Positions 1 to 9,112 of a stretch of DNA of 35,448 nt are shown piece after piece; position 1 is the first letter of the stretch, and every line of letters starts with the position of its first letter. Origin of the DNA: Myxococcus sp. RHSTA-1-4. Its GTDB lineage: Bacteria; Myxococcota; Myxococcia; Myxococcales; Myxococcaceae. A program made the translations under genes and the position numbers. Below the pieces are notes generated by a model that worked only from the letters and a program-made list of their open reading frames with translations, ran no database searches and had not been told where the DNA came from. The stretch is from contig NZ_JAIQDG010000064.1 in the NCBI RefSeq assembly GCF_020037125.1, positions 1-35,448 on the forward strand, in the 5' to 3' direction.

Positions 1-12
1 GGGCAGTCCTCC

Positions 13-76
13 CGACCCCATCACACAGCCGGCTCGAACTCGGGCCTCGCTCCCTCAACCAGGGTGCGCGTCAACA
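13..76 (-). repeat. Left copy of 64-bp inverted edge element
   Basis: Read on the minus strand, these 64 bases match 35374-35437 on the plus strand at 57 positions without gaps, including a 22-base perfect core. The first six bases (TGTTGA) are the last Cys codon and the stop of the RHS gene. Stop codons occur in all three frames in both copies: at element positions 4-6, 20-22 and 54-56. The third frame stays open for 17 codons and reads as a peptide ending RPEFEPAV. Similarity ends sharply on both sides. The function is unknown; it could be a recombination scar, a small mobile repeat or a conserved 3' module. Confidence 0.8.
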
Positions 77-3000
77 CTCAATGCCTCCATCCGACCGCGT
101 CAGCGTCTCCACCGAGCCCTGGTGGTCCGCGTGAAGGTACAGCCATTGCACCTGGAAGGCCGATGCTCCGAATGGCACCGTCCAGAACACCTGTGCCACG
201 GCCCGTCCGGCCCCCATGACCTGGAAGGCATGCACTGCCGAGCCGTCCGGCGCGCGGCGCTCCTCGTACAGCCCGCCGACGTACGTCGTCACCGAACCGT
301 CCGTGCTCCGCTTCACTGTCCGGCGATTGTGCGCGTCATAGCGGAAGGACACCGTCAGGGTGCCATCCGTGACAGAGGCTGGGAGCCGGAATCCCGTGTA
401 CTGCACCCGCCGACCAGGTGCCTCCACCTGGTTGCCAGCCGCGTCGTAGACGTAGCTCCCCTCGGCCGAGCCCGTCACCGCGTGCGGGCCCGCGGTGCCC
501 GCGCCGTACGTGTACGTGCCGCCCACGCCCGTGCCCTGCACCACCGTGCGCGACAGCAGGTTGCCCAGGTCGTCGTACCCGTAGTCCAGAACAGAGGTGC
601 GGCAGTTCTGCGTCACCGTCCATCGAGTCAGCCGGTCCAGCCCGTCATAGGAGAAGGACTCGGACGTCTTCGCCAGCTGGTCATGCCGACTTCGAAGGTT
701 GCCATTGGACTCATACGCGAAAGCAAGCGCCTGGACCGGGGTTCCCGTTGAACCGAGCTTCGAGTCGATGAAGCGCAACCGTCCCAGCGCGTCATAGAGG
801 CGGCGAGTCACCACCCCATTGCCGTACGTTTCGCGGGCAAGCTGCCCCGTAAGCGTCACTGCGTCCGCCGTCCAGTGCACCCTGCCGCTGGTACCGGGCT
901 CCTTGACCACGTTCAGCTGCCCGCTCCAGGCCGAGTACCCGTACTCCACTGCCAGCCGCTGCCCCAGCACCGAAGGGTACGTCACCTGCTTCGGGCGCCC
1001 ATGCGAGTCGTAGTCCCGGGCAATGTCATACACGCGGCCTTCCACACTCCACGTTTCCGAAAGCGGCCTTCCCAGGGCATCGTAGGTGTGAGCCACGCTG
1101 ATGTCGTCCAAAGAGGTGCTCGGGTCCCCCTTGCGGGTACTTCCCGTCATGCGCCCCAGGGCGTGCGGCCCTTGGTCCCATTCGAAGGTGGACTCGCCAT
1201 CCTTGCCGACGAGGCGCACCACGCGCCCGTGCACGTCATGCTCGTACACGGTGGTATCGCCATTGCCGTCTCGAGCCTCCACCACGTCGCCAAACGCGTT
1301 GTAGCGCGTCAGGTCCTCGCCGGAGTCCGGGTCCAGGATGCGCGTGCGGCGCCCCCAGATGTCGTACTCCAGCACCACCTCGTTACCCACGCTGTCGCGG
1401 CTCTTTCGCAGTACTCCGAAGGGCCCATACTCGTAGGTGGTAACCAGAACGACACCAGGCTGCTTCTCGACCTCGCTGCGCACCGTGCGACCATTCACAT
1501 CCACCAGCAACCGGGTGACGTTGCCCTTCTCGTCCACCGTGCGCGTCCACACGCCCTCCGGTTTGCCTTCGTAGCTGCTGGTGGCAAAGGTTCTATCGGG
1601 ATTCGTGACCTTCAGCGTGCGGCCCAGCTTGTCGTACTGGTACGACGTGGTTACCGGATTCGTGCCCCCCCTTGGGTTCGGTGTGCGCACCTGCGCCAGC
1701 CGGCCGAGCCCGTCATAGCTCTGAGCGACATCCACATAGGAATTCGTATCGAAACCGAGGCTGCGGCTCGTCACGACACGCCCCAGGCGGTCATACCCCG
1801 TCCACGCCTCCTGCCCTCCATTCGTCTTCGAGTGCACCTGGAAGGCCTGCCCGGGAATGGACTCCCGCGAGTAGCTCACGGCGGTGTCGGTCAGCGTGGG
1901 ACCGTCCTCGTTCTTCAGCCGCCCCAATCCGTCGTACTTCCACTCCGTCCGCACGCCGTTCTCGTCGACGCTGGCTGCCAGCACGCCCAGTCCCGGGTGG
2001 TAGGCGTACTGCACCGTGTGGCCCACGGCATTCGTCACCGACGCCGGGTACGTCCGGTCCAGCGGGTCATGCGCGAACGTCGTGGTGCGGGCCGGGAGCC
2101 CCACGGCCTCGCGCACCACCTGGGACACCAGCCCGTCCGCGTCGCGTACGAAGCTCGTGGTCACCTTGAGCCGCGGGTCTCCAGGCTCGAGGACTTCTCT
2201 CAGCAGCAGCCCGGTAGCCGGCGCGTACTCCAGATGCCGGGTCCGCGTGACGGACGAGCCCCCCACGGTGCTCGTTTCCCGCACCTGCGTCGGCAGGCCC
2301 ACCAGCCAGTTGGACTCGGTGTTGGAGTACGTGGCGCTCCACGTCACCTCGTCCCCTCCAACGGTGCGTTGCGTCTTGCTCAGCAGGTTGCCGTAGGCCT
2401 CCTCGAACTGCCACGTCGTGTCCGTAGTGCGCGTGAAGCCCGACGAGGTGGGCGCCTGCTGGACGTAGACACGCTCCGTCTCCTTGGCACTGGAGGGAAG
2501 GATGGTCATCACCTGCGACACGCCGTCAGCGCCCAGACGCGTCGTGGTGCGGTAGGTCAGTGAGCGTTCGCGCACGTGGGCCCAGTTGTTATCCACCACC
2601 CGGAAGGCCTCGCGAACGGGCTTCAATGCATAGGGGTAGAGTGTACCCACTTTTGTCTGGTGGTCGTAATCGGTGAAGGTAACGGCTCCCGTCTGCGAGT
2701 CCGTGGTCACCACCGCCGCGAAGCCAAGCCAGCCCCGCCCCCCCACGTCCACCCTTCCGTCCCGGTAGAAGAAACGGTTGACGCGCATCGGGTTCCCATC
2801 CCCCGCATCCATTTGGTGCTCAGACACCACCCACCGGCCCTTGCGCAAGCACTGCCGCGGCAGGCCGCAGTCCGTACCGGCCTGGTACACGGATGAATCA
2901 GACACCGGCTTGTAGAGGAACGCGGTCTGAACCCCCAGGCTGTCATGCACCCGTGCCAGCAGCATCGGCATGGGGCCCATGCGCTTATAGAGGCGGAGCG

Positions 3001-5278
3001 TGCCATTCACCACCTGGGCCATGTCTGGCAAACCATCCCCGTCCACGTCCAGAACCTGTGACAGCACGTAGCCCGCCGGCGTGGTGCGGCCCACCGGCAT
3101 GGGGGGCGCATAGGTGACGAAGCCGCTGTCACGGGAGAGCAGCACCAGGGGCGTTCCCAGTCCGGGCCTCGCGCTCATCAGCAGAAGGTCCTCACGGCCG
3201 TCCAGGTCGAAGTCCAGCACGCGAACGCCGTTGTCCCTGGTCCACGCGCCCAGTTTGGCCTCTGGCGGAAGAGTCTGCGCCACCGGCTCCGCGAAGCCGT
3301 TACCCGTGTTGACCAGCGTCTCGATGACGTCACTGCCATCCACGTGGGTGCGGAGGGCATCCGGCAGGCCGTCTCCATTGACGTCGGCGAACACGTACAC
3401 CTTCTGGTTCACGTCCGTGCGAACCAGCGTGGTCTCCTGCTTGGTAAAGACCCCGCCGCGCTTCTCCGCCGCCCAGTAGCGCTCACCATTGGTGGTGAGG
3501 CCTCCTGCGGGCGGGGCGTACTTGTCCGGGAAGAGCAGGCTCATCCGCCCGGTGCCGTGCAGGTCCAGAGAGAAGTCGAGGCTGTCGTTGTAGTTGGAGG
3601 TGCTGATGCGGCTGAAGGGCTGGAGCGTGCCGCCCACGTTGGCCCGGTAGGAGAGCAGCTGCGGGGTGGGGTTGTAGGCGTGCAGCACCTGCAGCAACTC
3701 CATGGCCCCGTCTCCCTCCAGGTCCGCGAAGCGCGCGTCACCGCTCTCCCCCGTGTCCACCAACTGGAAGCCGCTGCTCGTACCCAGGTAGTTGTTGAGC
3801 TGGCGCGAGGGCGACGGGCCGCAGCTGAACTTCTGCACGATGCTGACGTCCGTGCGGCCGTCGCCGTTGAGGTCCATCCAACGGCCGTTCTCCCCCGGCC
3901 AGGGCGACGAGCAGGTCAGTGGGAGCGACGTATCCATCGCCGCGCCCACTCCAACGCCCGAGGAGGGGGCATGGCGCACCACCCACTTGAACTGTTGATA
4001 ACCATTGACAGGGTCGGTCGTCCCGCTCGCCTTCCGGTACAGCAGGTCATCCCTCCCGTCCCCGTCCACGTCCGCGGGCTGCAGGAACCAGATTTCACGG
4101 TCAGAGGCATAACCGGCCAGGTCCGTCAGGTCGTTCGCGCCGGTGTCGACCTCCTGCAGGCTGATGTCATCCGTGGTGTAGATAAGCGTCAGGGGCCGCA
4201 TGCAGACGTCGGCTGCGTCGCATTCCTGGACCGTCTTCAGCTTGCTACCACCGGAGAAACCCTGCGCGTAGGTGAAGCGATAGCTACGCAGCCTGCCCGG
4301 CGCGTCTGGCTTGGGCCCAACCATCTCCAGGCCCACGAGGCGCTTGCGAGTCCGGAGCTTGAAGCCGGAAACGAACTGGGTGCGCGGATCCGGGCGGTCC
4401 TCATAGTTGAGAACGACGGAGCGATTCGGGGACGTACCGGCTCCCACCGAGGTCCCCGTGTACTCGATGCGGGTCAGCAGGTGCTCGTAGCCGGAGTGGG
4501 CCGCGTCGTCCTCGACGGTGTAGTGCATCGACAGGTAGTTGCCGCTGCGGTCCTCCACCCGTGCCAGCGCCCAGGCATAGCGGTTGGCTTTCCCGTCGCG
4601 CGTGGTGCTGAAGGCAGATTCCCCCAGAGGCGCGACGTGAATTCGTTCCCCCGAGAAGGTGGACCCATTGAACTTACCGTAGGTGAGCACCTTCCCGTCC
4701 TTGAGGTAGACGCGGAAGAGGGCGGGTCCCTGCGCATCTGTCTCCAGGGAGACCACCTTCGCGAAGCTGTCCACCTCGGTGCGGTACTCGGTATCGGTCG
4801 CACCGTAGGTCCCCCGCACCGCAACCAGACGCTGCCCGTCCAGGCAGAAGACATCCGACGCCGTGAAGGTGACGGGCTCAGCCACACCATCCTGCGCCAG
4901 GTTCTTCTTGCAGCGGGTGATGCGCGACGTCCCGGAGAGACTCCATCCCGCTCCAAGCAGCCCGCTGCCGTCATTGCTGCTATAGCGCAGCATGAGATCT
5001 GGCTTCAGGCCAGCGCGACCTTCGGGCACCCAGAGGGGAATGGTGACGGTCGCCGAACCGTCCGCCCCCACCCCGGAGGAGTTGCTCGTACTACCCACGA
5101 CATACCCGGCGGAGTCGACGTCCGTCGCGACGATGACCGCCGTCGGCAACGCCAGGGGCTGCCGCTGACGGTGGGACGCGGGCACTTCCTCTTGCGGCGC
5201 CGCTGGGTGGCCATTGTCCGGGCCACAGGCGCCGAGGACAGCGGCCGCGACCACGGTGAAAACAAACAGTCGCTTCAT
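71..5278 (-). CDS. SpvB / FG-GAP / RHS-repeat surface lipoprotein, C-terminally truncated
   Basis: Predicted lipoprotein of 1,735 residues. The start chosen is the second of two adjacent ATGs because AAGGA lies six bases upstream; the first ATG (5281) is possible. Residues 1-18 form a type II signal peptide ending in LGAC. An SpvB-like domain follows (about 50-340, with IPLWVPEGRAGLKPDL and GLLGAGWSLSG). Next come at least five FG-GAP/VCBS Ca-binding motifs such as DVDGDGRDD and DLNGDGRTD (about 400-780). Many YD/RHS repeats (YDxLGRx) run from about 1000 to 1690. Such proteins form shells around toxic C-terminal tips in Tc or RHS systems. Here the chain stops in the core motif (HADHQGSVETLTRSDGG) three residues before the end, so the usual core end (DPxxGRF) and any toxin tip are missing. 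The stop codon belongs to the 64-base edge element. It may be a degraded RHS gene or a tipless scaffold. Confidence 0.9.
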   Translation of the reverse strand: MKRLFVFTVVAAAVLGACGPDNGHPAAPQEEVPASHRQRQPLALPTAVIVATDVDSAGYVVGSTSNSSGVGADGSATVTIPLWVPEGRAGLKPDLMLRYSSNDGSGLLGAGWSLSGTSRITRCKKNLAQDGVAEPVTFTASDVFCLDGQRLVAVRGTYGATDTEYRTEVDSFAKVVSLETDAQGPALFRVYLKDGKVLTYGKFNGSTFSGERIHVAPLGESAFSTTRDGKANRYAWALARVEDRSGNYLSMHYTVEDDAAHSGYEHLLTRIEYTGTSVGAGTSPNRSVVLNYEDRPDPRTQFVSGFKLRTRKRLVGLEMVGPKPDAPGRLRSYRFTYAQGFSGGSKLKTVQECDAADVCMRPLTLIYTTDDISLQEVDTGANDLTDLAGYASDREIWFLQPADVDGDGRDDLLYRKASGTTDPVNGYQQFKWVVRHAPSSGVGVGAAMDTSLPLTCSSPWPGENGRWMDLNGDGRTDVSIVQKFSCGPSPSRQLNNYLGTSSGFQLVDTGESGDARFADLEGDGAMELLQVLHAYNPTPQLLSYRANVGGTLQPFSRISTSNYNDSLDFSLDLHGTGRMSLLFPDKYAPPAGGLTTNGERYWAAEKRGGVFTKQETTLVRTDVNQKVYVFADVNGDGLPDALRTHVDGSDVIETLVNTGNGFAEPVAQTLPPEAKLGAWTRDNGVRVLDFDLDGREDLLLMSARPGLGTPLVLLSRDSGFVTYAPPMPVGRTTPAGYVLSQVLDVDGDGLPDMAQVVNGTLRLYKRMGPMPMLLARVHDSLGVQTAFLYKPVSDSSVYQAGTDCGLPRQCLRKGRWVVSEHQMDAGDGNPMRVNRFFYRDGRVDVGGRGWLGFAAVVTTDSQTGAVTFTDYDHQTKVGTLYPYALKPVREAFRVVDNNWAHVRERSLTYRTTTRLGADGVSQVMTILPSSAKETERVYVQQAPTSSGFTRTTDTTWQFEEAYGNLLSKTQRTVGGDEVTWSATYSNTESNWLVGLPTQVRETSTVGGSSVTRTRHLEYAPATGLLLREVLEPGDPRLKVTTSFVRDADGLVSQVVREAVGLPARTTTFAHDPLDRTYPASVTNAVGHTVQYAYHPGLGVLAASVDENGVRTEWKYDGLGRLKNEDGPTLTDTAVSYSRESIPGQAFQVHSKTNGGQEAWTGYDRLGRVVTSRSLGFDTNSYVDVAQSYDGLGRLAQVRTPNPRGGTNPVTTSYQYDKLGRTLKVTNPDRTFATSSYEGKPEGVWTRTVDEKGNVTRLLVDVNGRTVRSEVEKQPGVVLVTTYEYGPFGVLRKSRDSVGNEVVLEYDIWGRRTRILDPDSGEDLTRYNAFGDVVEARDGNGDTTVYEHDVHGRVVRLVGKDGESTFEWDQGPHALGRMTGSTRKGDPSTSLDDISVAHTYDALGRPLSETWSVEGRVYDIARDYDSHGRPKQVTYPSVLGQRLAVEYGYSAWSGQLNVVKEPGTSGRVHWTADAVTLTGQLARETYGNGVVTRRLYDALGRLRFIDSKLGSTGTPVQALAFAYESNGNLRSRHDQLAKTSESFSYDGLDRLTRWTVTQNCRTSVLDYGYDDLGNLLSRTVVQGTGVGGTYTYGAGTAGPHAVTGSAEGSYVYDAAGNQVEAPGRRVQYTGFRLPASVTDGTLTVSFRYDAHNRRTVKRSTDGSVTTYVGGLYEERRAPDGSAVHAFQVMGAGRAVAQVFWTVPFGASAFQVQWLYLHADHQGSVETLTRSDGGIEC

Positions 5279-5354
5279 CATGATTCCTTCCAAACCTTTC
5301 TTGGATGCGCCCCGTGCGCTGTCACCGACGCGCCGCGCGGGGCAGATTGTCGAG

Positions 5355-5374
5355 GCGGCTCGGGAGCGAGCCGC
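5355..5374 (-). terminator. GC-rich hairpin between the Cys-rich gene and the RHS gene
   Basis: Perfect 8-bp stem (GCGGCTCG/CGAGCCGC) with a 4-base loop. It lies 140 bases past the end of the Cys-rich gene and 77 bases before the RHS start. No T-tract follows, so terminator function is only a suggestion. Confidence 0.3.
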
Positions 5375-5513
5375 GCAGAGATGGGTGGTACGAGGAGGAC
5401 CGTGGCGTGCTCCGCCAGGCCCGTCTCTTCATCTCCGGAAAACGGCAACGCCCGGGAACCCCTGCCCAACGACGGGCACCGTCATGGGCGAGGTGAGGGC
5501 GCGGTAGCCACAC

Positions 5514-6576
5514 TCAAGGAGCCTGAGCACAGGAGGGGGCGCTCTGCGCGAGGCAGATATCGTCCTCATCGATGCCGTCATCGCAGTCGTCGTCTTCACC
5601 GTTGCAGGTCTCCGCTGGACCTACGCAGGCGCCCCAACGGTTATCGAGCCAGTTGCCGGCATTCGCTGACTGGACCTCGCATACCTGGACCACCCCGGGG
5701 CACTCGCCCACGGAGTTGGTGCAGGGGCGCGTGAGGCTGCCGAGCGCTCCACCCGGAGCATTGTCGACGACACCATCAAGGTTGTCGTCACAGGAGTTAC
5801 AGTCCTCGGGACGAGCCGTGGAGGGCTGGCAGGGGCCAGAGCTTCCATCCGCGCTGCACTCCGCCGTCGAACCGGGGCAGGAGACGGCCAACTCCGAGCA
5901 GGTGCGGCGTGTGCCCGCCTGGAACTTGCAGAGATACTCCCCGCCAACACATGTTTCAACGCCGCCGCAACCGGCGGCGCTGGTGCATGCGTAGCGCGTC
6001 AGGTTCTCGTCCACCAGTCCATCGCCATCGTCGTCGCAGTTGTTGCACGACTCGGCGCCCACGACGCACCGTGGTGCGGCGGAGCAGTCCCAGGCACAGG
6101 CGCGGGTCCCCGACTTGTTGCCACACCCCACACAGGTGGCCACCCCTCCGCAGCCCGTGCACGCGCTCCATCCGCTAGCGGTGCAGGTCCGCGTCCCCCC
6201 CCTGGCCGCAAGCGTTCGGGTTGCACGACTCGGTCAGAGAGTAGTGGTTGAAGTTGTTGTAACCGTTGTCGATGGAGCCATCACCGTTGTCGTCGCAGTT
6301 GTTACACACCTCGGGGCCCACGTTACAGCCTGCCGTCTCGCAGTCGGCCGAGCAGGTCTGGATGCCCGAACGGCCGCCGCACCCTGTGCATGCCACTGTT
6401 CCCGAGCATCCAATGTCCTCCCAGACATTGAGGTTACAAATCTTCGCGCGCACACAGCCGTTCGCTAGCTTGGTGGTCTGGATGGTGCCATCGACACATG
6501 CCGCGACTGCGCTTGACGGAAGGAATCCGGCGGCAAGCGCCACCAAGGGGAGAGTCACGGCCAGCAGTCGGTACAT
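5514..6576 (-). pseudogene. Secreted Cys-rich protein with MopE-like metal-binding motifs, frameshifted
   Basis: The ATG at 6576 opens a frame with a clear Sec signal peptide (hydrophobic to about residue 26, ending SAVA). It ends at 6175 shortly after CNPNACGQGG. A second frame continues the same Cys-rich pattern to the stop at 5514. The switch coincides with a run of eight C on the plus strand (6195-6202). Removing one base joins the frames through CGQGGTRTCTASGWSACTGC and gives about 353 residues. The protein repeats the motifs CNNCDDNGDGSIDNG, CNNCDDDGDGLVDE, CNSCDDNLDGVVDN and CNGEDDDCDDGIDE, the CNxxDDDxDGxxDE signature of the putative metal-binding family that includes methanotroph MopE. 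The role is unknown, likely an extracellular metal or Ca binder. The shift could be a true mutation, phase variation at the homopolymer, or a sequencing error. Confidence 0.75.
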
Positions 6577-6849
6577 GGAAGAGCGCCTTGTCGAACTCGG
6601 ACTCCGAGGGGCTGTAGGCGCCCGCCACGAGAGTCTTGGGAAGAACAGAGCCGCCCTTGTGCAAGAGGCTGACCACTCGCGAGACGCGGCGGTTGCATGC
6701 GCGCTCCTCGCAGCGCCGCCTCGGAGCCCGAGAGGCCCGTCCAGACAAAGAGACCCACCGTCCTGAAGCGCGGACGGGGTCCAGACGCGGGAGACGACTC
6801 CGGGCTTTCAGGGAACCCTGCTTGTCCCGCGTCAGCCCCTCGGGGCAGC
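6577..6849. promoter_or_regulatory. Divergent intergenic region, 273 bases
   Basis: This is the longest gene-free stretch. It lies between the starts of the minus-strand Cys-rich gene and the plus-strand cytochrome gene, so it must hold both promoters. I see no convincing -35/-10 pair, palindrome or RNA gene in it. An open frame reaches back from the cytochrome to 6697, but its translation there lacks conserved character. Confidence 0.35.
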
Positions 6850-8913
6850 ATGGCACCTACAACTCCGATGCGCCCCTCTCGCCCTGCCCTGCTCGCCCTC
6901 GCGGTCCTCGCCCTGCTCGGCACGGCAGCGGGAGTCACCGTCGCCCTCCGCTCCTCCCCGGAGCCCGTGACGCCACCGTCCCCCGCCGCTCCCACGCCCC
7001 CCACCGCCCCGCCCCCTCCGGCGAGCCCCCCACGGGCCAACGACGCCCACCCACCCGCGAACGCCTTCGTCGGCTCCGCCGTCTGCGGCGACTGCCACGA
7101 GGACGAGCACGCCGCGTGGGGCAAGGACTGGCACTCCCGCGCGCTCTCCCCGGCCACGCCGAAGTTCGTCGTCGGTGACTTCCGCAAGGCCCACTACAAG
7201 GGCGAGTCCAGCGAGGCGTGGATGCGCCGCGACGGCGAGCAGCACCTCATGCGCACCCGGGGCGCGGACGGCGAGCTCGCGGAGTTCCCCGTGCAGTGGG
7301 TCGTCGGCGGCAAGCGCATGCAGGACCCCGTCACCATCCTCCCGGACGGCCGCTGGCAGGTGCTGCCCGTCTACTTCCACGTCACCGGCAAGGGCGAGTG
7401 GGTGGACTACTCGGAGAAGAAGCAGGGCCTCCTCACCCCGGACCACCCCTTCTTCTGGACCAACTTCCGCCGCACCGTCCAGCACGCCTGTCTGGACTGC
7501 CACGTCACCGGGCTCGACGCGCGCTACGACCGCGCCGCCCACACCTGGACCACCCGTTTCATCGACTCCGGCGTCGCCTGCGAGAGCTGCCACGGCCCCG
7601 GCGGACGCCACGCCGACTCGCAGGACCCGAAGGACATCGTCCAGCCCTCGAAGCTGGCACCAGAGCTCGGCTTCGCCGTGTGCGGCCAGTGCCACGGACC
7701 GCGCCGGCCCCTCTTCCCCATCCTCGACGCCGCCCACCGCTTCCGCCCCGGCCAGCGCTACGACGACCACTACCAGCCCATCGTCCTCTTCGTCGGCAAC
7801 GAGCGCTCCGGCGACTACTTCACCGACGGCCGCCCCAGCACCTCCAGCTTCGAGTACCAGGCCCTCCTCCAGTCCCGCTGCCACACCAAGGGCGGCGCCA
7901 CCTGCCTCACCTGCCACACCGCGCCCCACGAGCCGCACGCCCCCAACGAGGTCCAGAAGCCGGAGAAGGCCACCACCCACGTCTCCACCAACTCCGCCAC
8001 CTGCCAGCAGTGCCACGCGGACGTCTTCGCCCAGGGACAGCGCCACACCCACCACACCGCGCGCGCCGCCCAGGACTGTCTGTCCTGCCACATGCCGCCC
8101 GTCGTCACCGGCGTGCTCGACACCCTCGCCGACCACGCGCTGGACGTGCCCGCCCCGGACAACACCACCCGCCACGGCATTCCCAACGCCTGCAACACCT
8201 GTCACGCCAAGGCCACCCCCGAGTCCATGTCCCAGGCGCTCCTGAAGTGGTGGCCCCAGGCCACCGTGCGCCAGCAGCGCCGCCTGCGACTCGCGGAGGC
8301 CTTCGACGACAAGACAGCCGCCACCAGCCGCCCCGCGCTGGAGGCCGTACTCGCGGACACCGAGGAGGCCCCTTCGCTGCGCGGCGCCGCGGCGAAGCTG
8401 CTGGCCCGCCGCTTCAAGCACGACGCCGTGCCCGCCCTGCGCGCGGCGCTGAAGGGCACCACCAACAGCCTGCTGCGCTCGGACATCATCGAGGGCCTGG
8501 GCCTCGCGGGCGCTCGCGAGGCCACGGAGGACCTGGTGCCGTTGCTCGCGGACGGCTCGACGTGGGTGCGGCAGGCCGCCGCGCTGACGCTCGCGGGCTT
8601 CGGGGATGCTCGCGGCCTCTCCGCCACGCAGGCCCTCGCCTCCCGGCCGGAGACGTCCGGGCTGGTGCAGCCACACCTCGTGCTCGGCCAGCTCGCCCTG
8701 CGCCGGAAGGACCTGGCCACCGCCACGCGCGAGTTCGAGCGCGCGCTGGACCTCCAGCCCTACAACGCCGAGGCCCTCGTGAAGCTGGCCGACCTCTACG
8801 TCGTCCAGGGGCAGGTGGAGCGCGGCAGGGAGCGCCTGGAAGAGGCGCTGCGCTTCGACCCGCAGAGCCGTGCCGCGAAGCAGCGGCTGAACATGCTCCT
8901 TCGGGGACGCTGA
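6850..8913 (+). CDS. Octahaem c-type cytochrome with HEAT-like and TPR repeats
   Basis: A 687-residue exported or membrane-anchored protein. The ATG at 6850 precedes a basic stretch and a hydrophobic segment (about residues 10-33), then a Pro-rich linker; the ATG at 6868 is an alternative. Eight CxxCH haem c sites are visible: CGDCH, CLDCH, CESCH, CGQCH, CLTCH, CQQCH, CLSCH and CNTCH, all before about residue 460. The spacing resembles cytochrome c554-like multihaem proteins. The C-terminal third is helical repeat: HEAT-like segments, then TPR (KDLATATREFERALDLQPYNAEALVKLADLY and onward, about 620-680). It should carry electrons in the periplasm or outside the inner membrane, with the repeats docking a partner. 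No cytochrome-maturation or quinol-oxidase gene is nearby, so the partner is unknown. Confidence 0.88.
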   Translation: MAPTTPMRPSRPALLALAVLALLGTAAGVTVALRSSPEPVTPPSPAAPTPPTAPPPPASPPRANDAHPPANAFVGSAVCGDCHEDEHAAWGKDWHSRALSPATPKFVVGDFRKAHYKGESSEAWMRRDGEQHLMRTRGADGELAEFPVQWVVGGKRMQDPVTILPDGRWQVLPVYFHVTGKGEWVDYSEKKQGLLTPDHPFFWTNFRRTVQHACLDCHVTGLDARYDRAAHTWTTRFIDSGVACESCHGPGGRHADSQDPKDIVQPSKLAPELGFAVCGQCHGPRRPLFPILDAAHRFRPGQRYDDHYQPIVLFVGNERSGDYFTDGRPSTSSFEYQALLQSRCHTKGGATCLTCHTAPHEPHAPNEVQKPEKATTHVSTNSATCQQCHADVFAQGQRHTHHTARAAQDCLSCHMPPVVTGVLDTLADHALDVPAPDNTTRHGIPNACNTCHAKATPESMSQALLKWWPQATVRQQRRLRLAEAFDDKTAATSRPALEAVLADTEEAPSLRGAAAKLLARRFKHDAVPALRAALKGTTNSLLRSDIIEGLGLAGAREATEDLVPLLADGSTWVRQAAALTLAGFGDARGLSATQALASRPETSGLVQPHLVLGQLALRRKDLATATREFERALDLQPYNAEALVKLADLYVVQGQVERGRERLEEALRFDPQSRAAKQRLNMLLRGR

Positions 8914-8923
8914 AGCGAAACCC

Positions 8924-8943
8924 GGGGCCGGGATGAAGGCCCC
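8924..8943 (+). terminator. GC hairpin after the cytochrome gene
   Basis: A 6-bp perfect stem (GGGGCC/GGCCCC) with an 8-base loop, ten bases after the cytochrome stop codon. It lacks a T-tract. It is a possible terminator isolating the efflux operon that begins at 9113. Confidence 0.3.
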
Positions 8944-9112
8944 ACTCCCGCTGTGGCATTCGCAACACCCTTGCAGTGGACATCACCCCGGAGTCGGGGG
9001 CGCATCATCCACTGCTGAGCAGCGCGGCCTCCGCGTCTGTCCACCAGACACGGGGAAACCCTTGGGAACGTGGTCCCGGCCGTGAGGGCCTCGTACCTCT
9101 GGGCACGTCCCC

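Noticed and set aside
13..76. Possible tRNA T-arm (TTCGAGC) in the edge element
   Set aside because: The flanking bases do not pair as a T-stem and no acceptor or anticodon arm can be drawn.
875..5734. Long plus-strand open frames opposite the RHS gene
   Set aside because: They mirror the repeats of the RHS gene and show no recognisable motif or ribosome site.
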